The notes under the pieces: model-generated
The model's input: only the letters and a program-made list of their open reading frames with translations
Database searches by the model: none
What the model was told of the DNA's origin: nothing
Position numbers and translations under genes: made by a program
Shown here: piece after piece, positions 6,525-12,433 of the stretch
Numbering within the stretch: the first letter of the stretch is position 1
Layout: each line of letters opens with the position of its first letter
Assembly: GCA_947379865.1 (NCBI GenBank)
Contig: CANCOY010000067.1
Location: forward strand, 1-21,265
Reading direction: 5' to 3'
Source: Acetobacteraceae bacterium
GTDB taxonomy: Bacteria; Pseudomonadota; Alphaproteobacteria; Zavarziniales; Zavarziniaceae
DNA length: 21,265 bases

Positions 6525-7601
6525 ATGTCGAGTTCGGAAGGCGGTGACAGCGGCGAACGCACGGAAGACGCAACGGAACGTCGTCTTGAACGCGCGTTTG
6601 AGGGCGGCGAATTCACCTTCCCGCGTGACACGTTCATCTTTGCCCATATTGTCTGTGGTCTGGTTATCTTCCTGCTTGCGCCGGGGCTGCTGATTGCTCT
6701 GAAGCCGTCGCTGTTTCGCATCGCAGACCTCTTTGGCAGGGCCAGCCCCCCTGGCGACGCTATTGGCGGCTCGATCAAGGAATCACTGATCGACCTGAGC
6801 ATGACCCTTGCGCCGATGATGGGCGCTTTTCTGCTGGCAACACTGCTCATCGGCTTTGGCCAACAGGGCTTCAAGATTGTCTTCAGGCCGATCAAGGCCT
6901 CGCTCTCCAACGTCTCGCCGCTGTCGGGGATCAAGCGCATTTTTGGGCCTCAGGCCCTGTTCACCAACGGTCTTAATCTCGTCAAGCTTGTGATCCTCAC
7001 GGCAGTGGTCGCCATGTCGGCCGCCATCTTTGCGACCCCCCGGGCGCTTTATGGAAATCTGGCGGCAACCGATGTCTTGCCGCGCAAGGCGATATCGTCA
7101 GTCTCGCCATTGCTGGTTTCCGCTGCTGTTGCGCTGCTGATCTTTGCGGCCATCGATTACGGCGTGAAGTACTTTCAGAACCGCAGCCGTCTGCGCATGA
7201 GCAAGCAGGAGATAAAGGAGGAATACAAAGAGAGCGAGGGTGACCCCAAGATCAAGGCGCAGTTGGCAAAATTGCGGCAGCAACGCCGGCAGGGCAGCTC
7301 CTACAAACTGCGCGAGGCCGATATGGTGCTGGTCAACCCAACCCATTATGCGGTCGCCCTGAAATATGTCGCCGAGAAGCATGCCGCCCCCATTGTCATT
7401 GCCAAGGGCGCTGGCGCTGCGGCGGGCCGGATCCGCACGGAGGCCAGGGAATGGTCGATCCCGGTGCTGCGCTATCCAGAAGTGACCCGCGCGCTGTTCT
7501 TTCAGACCAACCTCGACCAGGAAGTGCCGGAAACCCTGTTCGAGGAGATCGCGCGCATCCTTGTGCTTGTCATGAACATGCGCAGGCCGGGCCGCTTCTA
7601 G
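6525..7601 (+). CDS. flhB: Flagellar export switch protein FlhB
   Basis: FlhB is the export-apparatus protein that switches substrate class from hook to filament after autocleavage. The 358-aa product has the normal length. It shows the N-terminal ERTEDATERRLERAFEGGEF motif, four membrane helices between about 35 and 220, the conserved KQEIKEEYKESEGDPKIKAQ linker, and the autocleavage NPTH at residues 271-274 (DMVLVNPTHYAVALKY). The C-terminal cytoplasmic domain is complete. The 128-base gap upstream contains no gene. It is followed after 65 bases by the J-domain gene. Confidence 0.96.
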   Translation: MSSSEGGDSGERTEDATERRLERAFEGGEFTFPRDTFIFAHIVCGLVIFLLAPGLLIALKPSLFRIADLFGRASPPGDAIGGSIKESLIDLSMTLAPMMGAFLLATLLIGFGQQGFKIVFRPIKASLSNVSPLSGIKRIFGPQALFTNGLNLVKLVILTAVVAMSAAIFATPRALYGNLAATDVLPRKAISSVSPLLVSAAVALLIFAAIDYGVKYFQNRSRLRMSKQEIKEEYKESEGDPKIKAQLAKLRQQRRQGSSYKLREADMVLVNPTHYAVALKYVAEKHAAPIVIAKGAGAAAGRIRTEAREWSIPVLRYPEVTRALFFQTNLDQEVPETLFEEIARILVLVMNMRRPGRF

Positions 7602-7666
7602 GCCATAATCCCGAAAGCCATTGATCTCCGGCGCGTTCCAGCCGATTATTAGGCCGGAGGCAGAAC

Positions 7667-8290
7667 ATGTCGGCAGACCGCTCGAGCAGTTTCTGGCGGA
7701 AACTTTCGCCCCTGGGCGACAAATCTGGTGGCCCCGGTGACGCCGGGGACAGCGGAGAAGACTCGCGCCAAGGCGACGCTGCCCCTCGCCAGCCCTATCG
7801 CTGGGTTCGCCGCAATGACAGCACCATTGTTCCTATTGAAACCGCCGTCGGTAACGAGGTCGAACTCGGCATGGCCGTGGCCGACCAGAAGCGCCTCGCC
7901 TCCGAGATGCGGGCGCGTGAGCTTGAGGGCGTGATCGCAGCGCTTGAAAAGCAGCTTGGCGGCCTTCAGGAAACGGTCGAGATCGTCAGCCGCCGCGCGC
8001 GCTATTACGAAACCTCGTTCAAGACCCTCGCCAAGAAAAAGCCCACGGGCACGCCTGCCGCCAAGGAGCGGCCGGATCCGGTGGAGGAGCGCCTCTATTC
8101 CCAGGTTGGCCTGCACCCGGGATGCCCCGACTTTATGGTGGAAGCTGCCCGAAAGGTTTTCCTGACGCGCCACCACCCCGACAAGGTGGCCCCGGCAGAG
8201 CGGGAACGGGCGACCGTTGAATTCCAGTTCTATGAAAAACTCTTCCGTACCCTGCTTGAACAGCGGCGCGTCCGCTCGGATCGCCACTGA
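7667..8290 (+). CDS. J-domain protein with central coiled coil (flagellar locus)
   Basis: The 207-aa cytoplasmic product has three parts. Residues 1-60 are charged and Gly/Ser/Asp-rich. Residues about 65-125 form a coiled coil (LASEMRARELEGVIAALEKQ...). Residues about 142-200 resemble a J-domain, with YSQVGLHPGCPDF, helix II, and the HPD motif at 170-172 (TRHHPDKVAP), then a helix rich in F/Y/E. J-domains stimulate Hsp70 (DnaK) ATPase. Unlike DnaJ itself, the J-domain is C-terminal and there is no zinc finger or client domain. A good GGAGG precedes the ATG. Its stop overlaps the next start. A role in delivering flagellar clients to DnaK is inference from location. Confidence 0.8.
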   Translation: MSADRSSSFWRKLSPLGDKSGGPGDAGDSGEDSRQGDAAPRQPYRWVRRNDSTIVPIETAVGNEVELGMAVADQKRLASEMRARELEGVIAALEKQLGGLQETVEIVSRRARYYETSFKTLAKKKPTGTPAAKERPDPVEERLYSQVGLHPGCPDFMVEAARKVFLTRHHPDKVAPAERERATVEFQFYEKLFRTLLEQRRVRSDRH

Positions 8291-8583
8291 TGATCCCCAG
8301 AGCACCCATACCCTATTTTTATGACCGGCTGTTCGGGCCGCTCAGCGCCTATCAGTATAACCAGCAGGTGGTGGAACTGGCCCTTGCGCCCTCGCCCGAT
8401 CGGCTGGCATGGCCTCTGGATGGGCAGCGTCTGGCGGCGGTGCGAAAAACACCACCGGTTGATCCGATAACCATGCTGGCCGAAGCGGCCGACAGCACGA
8501 AAAAGACCTCCCTGCCCGGCGACTCACCTTTTAAAAGCGATGAGGAGCGGGCATTTGGCAACAGCTTTGACGTGCTGGCCTGA
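8290..8583 (+). CDS. Unrecognised 97-aa protein at the end of the flgI-flhB unit
   Basis: The ATG shares a base with the stop of the J-domain gene (TGATG), a strong sign of translational coupling. The product begins MIPRAPIPYFYDRLFGPLSA, with an aromatic-rich N-terminus, and ends in a polar tail (DEERAFGNSFDVLA). There is no signal peptide, membrane segment or motif that I recognise. Its coupling suggests it works with the J-domain protein or is a small flagellar factor. It converges on the flaG-like gene with only 5 bases between stops. Confidence 0.7.
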   Translation: MIPRAPIPYFYDRLFGPLSAYQYNQQVVELALAPSPDRLAWPLDGQRLAAVRKTPPVDPITMLAEAADSTKKTSLPGDSPFKSDEERAFGNSFDVLA

Positions 8584-8595
8584 GGTAATCAGGCC
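8577..8595. terminator. Hairpin spanning both convergent stop codons
   Basis: A perfect inverted repeat GGCCTGA-GGTAA-TCAGGCC includes the TGA of the plus-strand 97-aa gene in one arm and the TGA of the minus-strand flaG-like gene in the other. Neither side has a T-run, so it is an atypical bidirectional transcript-end structure rather than a clear intrinsic terminator. Confidence 0.45.
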
Positions 8596-8939
8596 CGCAC
8601 GTCGAGGAAGTTGGCGCGAAACTCGGCCGTGCGATGCGCAAGGGCCAGCAGTTCCTTTGACGGCAGCTGGCTGACCACCTCGCCCGTGTCATTGCTGACC
8701 GTCGTAATCACCACAGATTTCATCACAGGGTCATAAGACGTCGAGACGGCGGTTGCCGGCTTGCTTGACCGCTCGGCAAACATCCTTGCCGCCTGCTGCT
8801 CCTGGGCAGCTGTTTTTGAGTCCTGCATCGCGATCACACGCACCGCTTCCGCCGAAGGCTCAACCTTCACCGGCGGGGCCATGGGCCGCTCAGCAACTCG
8901 AATGACTGGTGACAGCGTTGCCGCCTGAACCGCATCCAT
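8589..8939 (-). CDS. FlaG-domain protein
   Basis: The 116-aa product has a variable N-terminal half and a C-terminal FlaG-type domain: SYDPVMKSVVITTVSNDTGEVVSQLPSKELLALAHR. This matches the family pattern of a strand, D..TGEVV.Q.P..E.L and a helix. FlaG proteins lie beside flagellin genes and, in some bacteria, influence filament length. The ATG at 8939 has GGAG in its ribosome site (AAAGGAGACAGACG). It is 91 bases downstream of the first large flagellin, so read-through from that gene is likely. The gap holds two hairpins (9003-9018 and 8970-8986). Confidence 0.82.
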   Translation of the reverse strand: MDAVQAATLSPVIRVAERPMAPPVKVEPSAEAVRVIAMQDSKTAAQEQQAARMFAERSSKPATAVSTSYDPVMKSVVITTVSNDTGEVVSQLPSKELLALAHRTAEFRANFLDVRA

Positions 8940-8969
8940 TCGTCTGTCTCCTTTCTAAATTGGGGGGCC

Positions 8970-9018
8970 GGGGATCGCAGATCCCCAGCCCACCCGCATT
9001 ATCTCCCTGGAAAGGGAG
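8970..9018 (-). other. Two stem-loops between flagellin A and the flaG-like gene
   Basis: On the minus strand, CTCCCT-TTCC-AGGGAG (9018-9003) is followed by GGGGATC-TGC-GATCCCC (8986-8970). Neither is followed by a T-run. They fit transcript stabilisers or attenuators that would let an abundant flagellin message be followed by less flaG-like message. Confidence 0.5.
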
Positions 9019-9030
9019 CTACGGCTACTG

Positions 9031-11598
9031 TTACTGGAACAACCGCATCAGGTTGCGCGGCATCTGGTTCGCCTGAGCCAGCATGCTCACACCTGCCTGC
9101 TGCAGGATGCTCTTGGAGGTGAAGGCCGACATTTCAGAAGCCACGTCGAGGTCCATGAGGTTGCTGCGGGCAGCATCCATGTTCTCAACCTGGGTCCCGA
9201 TGGTCTGCATCGCGTAATCCAGCCGGTTCTGCTGGGCACCCACATTGGCGCGGGCATCCTGCAGCTTGCTGATGGCATCGCCCACGGCGGCCAGTGCCTT
9301 GTTGGCATTGTCCTGAGTGGAGATGTTGACGTCCTCGGCAGAAACCCCAAGGGCTTCCGTCGTGACGCTGGCGATGTTGACCTTCAGCTGGTCGGCCTCA
9401 GAGGCACCTGAGCCAATGCGGAACGACAGCTCAACCGCCGGACCACCCGCCGAAGCGCCGGCGCTGCCGCTGGCCTTGGCAGAGGTGATCTGGTTCTTGC
9501 CATCAGCCGACACGTAGCTGATATCGGCAAAAGCGCCACCCGTGCTGCTCAGCGACAGACGGCCATCATTCGTCGCCGTTGCCGTGATGCCATCGCCAAC
9601 CTGGCCGGGGCTTGTCTGTGTCCCGAGATAGGTTGCAATCGACTTCGCCGAGAAACCCGTCGAATTGTCGAGCGTGATGGTGCGCAGGTTGCCACCCTTG
9701 ACCTGGAAAGTGATCTCATCACCTTCCTTCATGGTCGCGGATGTCAGATCAATCGAGGCCCTTGGATTTGACACCTGGTTGGCCGGATCGATCGTGAGCT
9801 TCAGGTTCGAGATGTTGGCCGTATCCGTCAGCGAATCACTCTTGACGGTGATGGCATCGCCAGACCGGCCGAACGTGTAGCCATTCATGCCGGCGGCGGA
9901 ATTCAGGTTCGCAACCAGCTTGTTGATATCGTTCGTGTCCTGGGACGTGAGCGCGTACGTCTTGGTGGTCGTTGTCCCCTTGGCGTCGGTCGACGTGAAG
10001 GAGAGGCTGTCGTCCTTGGCAAACTGCTTCGACGTCAGATCGATGCGGGCTTCACCCTGGCGGAAATCAACTTCGCCCTGGTTGGTCCGCTCGGCCGTAC
10101 GCGTGGCAGAGGTGCCAGCCTGATAGTAAGAGACGCTGGCGATGCTCAGGTTCTTGTAGCTGGCAGAAGCCGAGTCAACCGACAGATGAAGGCCATCACC
10201 GGTCTGAAAGGCATTGAGGCCCGTCACACCATCAAGGAGCGTCTTCAGGTCACCAAGCGCACCATCGGCAGCAGCCTGTGCGGAAAGCACCTGGCCGTTG
10301 GTGAGCTTGACTTCGACGACATCGCCCTTCTTGACCATGCCACCGGTCTTGACGTCACCCGAGGTTTCATCAAAAGAGATGTCCATGGCCTGGCCGGCCG
10401 TGCTGCCAGCGGTCGTGACGATCGCACCTGCCGCAAGTGTCACCACCGTGCTGGTGTCATCCTCGACGGTGAAGCTCTGACCAAGGAAGGCTGAGGTCAG
10501 CGTCAGCTTCTTGTTGGTCGCATCCGCCGAGATAACAACCTTGCCCGCTTCGCCGCTTGCCGCCAGGGCGGTGTTCAGCTTGTCGGCAAGATAGTTCATC
10601 TTGTCTGCGTCAGTGGCGTTCTTGAAGGTCGAGTCCTCGCCCGCCGTTGCGGTAAAGGTGACCGCCGTGCCATTGACCTTCAGCGAGAAAGTATTGGCTG
10701 CCGTGAAGTCGAGGCCTGCGCCCACAGTAACAACCGTCGACTGCTTGGTGGACGTGGCAGAATTTGTCACGGCACCAGTTACGGCTGCACGCTGGGTATA
10801 GCTGGCGCTGACAATCTTGCCATAGCCATTGGTGTCGGCCGTGCCCGCCTTGCTGTGGATCTCGATGCCACCATCTGCATTGACCGAGGCGGTCGCAACA
10901 GCGGTGAACTTGGCATCCGCGTTAAGGGCGGTCGCGATCGACTTGACCGAGGTCTCGGTGCTGGTTAGCACCACGTCAACGGCGTTCTGCCCCGACACCT
11001 GCACGGAGATCTTGTCGCCCGCTGCAAAGGTCTGGGAAGAGGTGCCGAAGCTGATGGTGGCCGTCGGGCCGTCCGAGGCCTTGACCGTGGTTGTGCCAAC
11101 CACATCGGCCTGGGCGCCGCCGGCAAACAGCTGCACTGCCGAGCTGGTGGCAGCGGCCGTACCACCCGAGGTCTTGGTCCCGTTCAACAGAACGGTGTCC
11201 GAGAACTTGGTGGTGTTGGTAACGCGGTCAATTTCCGACTGCAGCGAGCTGAACTCGCGCTGCAGCATGCCACGCTCGACATTGCTGACCGAACCTGAAC
11301 CAGCCTGGGTCGCAAGGACCTTGGCGCGGGTCAGCATGTCGGAAATGGTGGACATGCCACCTTCCGCGATCTGCAGCATGGAAGACGCCTGGCCGGCGTT
11401 GACCGACGCCATGCGAAGGGAAGCAACGTCCCCCTTCAGCCGGGTGCCGATTGCCATTGAGGCGGCGTCATCCTTGGCCGAGAGCACGCGCATGCCAGCC
11501 GAGAGCTTGGCAAGCGAGGTGGTGGCCTCGGAGTCAGACTTTTGCAGCGTGCGCAATGCAACATTTGCTGCGTAATTCGAGATGATTCCCAAAGACAT
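9031..11598 (-). CDS. Large modular flagellin A (855 aa)
   Basis: Flagellin is the filament subunit, exported through the flagellar channel. The N-terminal D0/D1 region (1-140; start MSLGIISNYAANVALRTLQK, with RVLSAKDDAASMAIGTRL and LLNGT) and the C-terminal D1/D0 region (740-855; ending AQANQMPRNLMRLFQ) are canonical. Between them lie about 600 residues, versus a few hundred or fewer in common flagellins. They contain about five modules (roughly 195-270, 303-380, 424-492, 527-602, 626-698) of strand, a helix like SIATALN, then strands like ITATATNDGRLSLSS, which resemble the flagellin hook IN motif. There are no cysteines. GGAGGA lies 6 bases before the ATG within a leader hairpin shared with flagellin B. 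The symbol is left blank because flagellin naming varies. Confidence 0.95.
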   Translation of the reverse strand: MSLGIISNYAANVALRTLQKSDSEATTSLAKLSAGMRVLSAKDDAASMAIGTRLKGDVASLRMASVNAGQASSMLQIAEGGMSTISDMLTRAKVLATQAGSGSVSNVERGMLQREFSSLQSEIDRVTNTTKFSDTVLLNGTKTSGGTAAATSSAVQLFAGGAQADVVGTTTVKASDGPTATISFGTSSQTFAAGDKISVQVSGQNAVDVVLTSTETSVKSIATALNADAKFTAVATASVNADGGIEIHSKAGTADTNGYGKIVSASYTQRAAVTGAVTNSATSTKQSTVVTVGAGLDFTAANTFSLKVNGTAVTFTATAGEDSTFKNATDADKMNYLADKLNTALAASGEAGKVVISADATNKKLTLTSAFLGQSFTVEDDTSTVVTLAAGAIVTTAGSTAGQAMDISFDETSGDVKTGGMVKKGDVVEVKLTNGQVLSAQAAADGALGDLKTLLDGVTGLNAFQTGDGLHLSVDSASASYKNLSIASVSYYQAGTSATRTAERTNQGEVDFRQGEARIDLTSKQFAKDDSLSFTSTDAKGTTTTKTYALTSQDTNDINKLVANLNSAAGMNGYTFGRSGDAITVKSDSLTDTANISNLKLTIDPANQVSNPRASIDLTSATMKEGDEITFQVKGGNLRTITLDNSTGFSAKSIATYLGTQTSPGQVGDGITATATNDGRLSLSSTGGAFADISYVSADGKNQITSAKASGSAGASAGGPAVELSFRIGSGASEADQLKVNIASVTTEALGVSAEDVNISTQDNANKALAAVGDAISKLQDARANVGAQQNRLDYAMQTIGTQVENMDAARSNLMDLDVASEMSAFTSKSILQQAGVSMLAQANQMPRNLMRLFQ

Positions 11599-11604
11599 GA
11601 TAAT

Positions 11605-11618
11605 TCCTCCTCGTGGAG
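11605..11618 (-). promoter_or_regulatory. Shine-Dalgarno-sequestering hairpin, flagellin A leader
   Basis: On the minus strand, CTCC-ACGA-GGAG (11618-11607) pairs the GGAG of the GGAGGA ribosome site (11610-11605) with an upstream CTCC; a U-G pair can extend the stem to five. The same element precedes flagellin B with a different loop. The stem is short, so it may need a protein partner. Confidence 0.5.
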
Positions 11619-11697
11619 ATACCGCCCCGGCTCATGCCAGGGGGATTACGCAACTGGGTCGTACTGCTTCGTGTCGCCCCTTTGGGTGCGGACATCC

Positions 11698-11713
11698 TGC
11701 AGCCCTGAAGCCC
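11698..11713 (-). promoter_or_regulatory. Weak candidate sigma-54 promoter for flagellin A
   Basis: On the minus strand, GGGCTTCAGGGCTGCA keeps GG-N10-GC and a TGCA -12 box, but the -24 box is poor. It would give a leader of about 88 bases, similar to the leader predicted for flagellin B. Confidence 0.3.
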
Positions 11714-11770
11714 ACCCACCCGACCGAACACACTTTCTGTGCCGGGCAAGAGGTGACCTTGCAGTTCACT

Positions 11771-11810
11771 ATATGCGCTGTCATCCCAATTGGGACGACA
11801 GCCCACATAT
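11771..11810. promoter_or_regulatory. Large palindrome upstream of flagellin A
   Basis: Bases 11777-11802 form a 26-bp palindrome with no spacer and a single mismatched pair: GCTGTC, then TCCCAATTGGGA at the centre, then GACAGC. Outer arms ATATG (11771-11775) and CATAT (11806-11810) extend it with small asymmetric bulges. It lies about 180 bases upstream of the flagellin A start. It could be an operator for a dimeric regulator or a transcript hairpin. No T-run follows on either strand. Confidence 0.6.
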
Positions 11811-11892
11811 CCTTATGCAGCCCTTCAACCGCGTGGGGCCAGCAGCCAGCCAACCGGGGCGCAGCAGCCCTTCCACACAATGAGGGGCAGAT

Positions 11893-12192
11893 TCACATCA
11901 TCCGCGAGCTCCCATGTTCGACACATGTGCGGCTCGAGTGGCCAAAGACGCGCGGGGTGGCTGGAAACAGCCGCCCGGCGCACAAGTTGGAAATCCCCGG
12001 CGCCTCAGTGGCCTGCAGATGGGCCGCCTGGTCTGCCATGAGGAAAAACTGAATGGGGTTGCCTGGGGTGGCAAGCCGAACATTTCGGATCACAGATGGG
12101 CGCAGGGATCCTGCTGGCGCTTGATGAAGCGGCTCATGAAGTGGGCGACTGACCATTTCGGCCGCGCCCTTTAGCGTGATGTCCTGGGACAT
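11893..12192 (-). CDS. Possible 99-aa small protein between the flagellins
   Basis: This is the only frame with a convincing ribosome site in the 835-base inter-flagellin gap: GAAGGA sits 6 bases before an ATG at 12192. The product begins MSQDITLKGAAEMVSRPLHE, has a middle segment IQFFLMADQAAHLQA, and ends in a Cys/Arg/Ser-rich tail (SSRTCVEHGSSRMM). Use of G or C at third codon positions looks lower than in the flagellar genes, which weakens the case. I do not recognise a family, and it may be a remnant. The frame stays open upstream to 12282 without a better start. A 14-bp inverted repeat covers its start codon. Confidence 0.33.
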   Translation of the reverse strand: MSQDITLKGAAEMVSRPLHEPLHQAPAGSLRPSVIRNVRLATPGNPIQFFLMADQAAHLQATEAPGISNLCAGRLFPATPRVFGHSSRTCVEHGSSRMM

Positions 12193-12307
12193 GACGTATC
12201 CTTCATTACAAGTGCCCATTTTTTGGGGCACGCAGGCAAAATCAACTAACCGTCTCTCCAAACCGCCCCTCTCGAAAGACAAGAGGCCCGTTCATCTCGT
12301 TGGCACA

Positions 12308-12325
12308 TCCCGGTTGGTACCGGGA
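12308..12325. repeat. Perfect 7-bp stem-loop in the inter-flagellin gap
   Basis: TCCCGGT-TGGT-ACCGGGA is a perfect inverted repeat about 110 bases downstream of the flagellin B stop. No T-run follows on the minus strand. Another stem, GTGCCC with an 8-base T-rich loop and GGGCAC, lies at 12212-12231. Both may be part of a structured 3' end for flagellin B. Confidence 0.4.
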
Positions 12326-12370
12326 CCGGATCAACACTTTCCGAACGACATCAACTCTGCCATCCGGTTT

Positions 12371-12417
12371 GGGAGTTGGCGGGCCAGGGGTTCACCCCGG
12401 CCCGCCCCTTAACTCCC
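12371..12417 (-). terminator. Very strong hairpin after flagellin B
   Basis: A 47-base structure begins 17 bases after the flagellin B stop. Its arms are GGGAGTT, then GGCGGGCC, then GGGG around a 4-base loop, with matching CCCC, GGCCCGCC and AACTCCC on the other side; one single-base and one four-base bulge interrupt it. There is no T-run, so it may act as a 3' message stabiliser or a factor-assisted terminator. Confidence 0.65.
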
Positions 12418-12433
12418 CCTGAGAGGAAGGCTG

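Noticed and set aside
11621..11640. Sigma-54-like TGGCATGAGCCGGGGC close to the flagellin A start
   Set aside because: The spacing between GG and GC is 11, not the invariant 10, and it would leave a very short leader lacking most of the conserved element.
12212..12231. Hairpin with a T-rich loop as a terminator
   Set aside because: The T-tract is in the loop, not after the stem, on either strand, so it does not fit an intrinsic terminator.
12176..12412. A 78-codon open frame on the plus strand in the inter-flagellin gap
   Set aside because: It has no ribosome site, runs through the strong hairpin after flagellin B, and is antisense to the better-supported frame at its left end.
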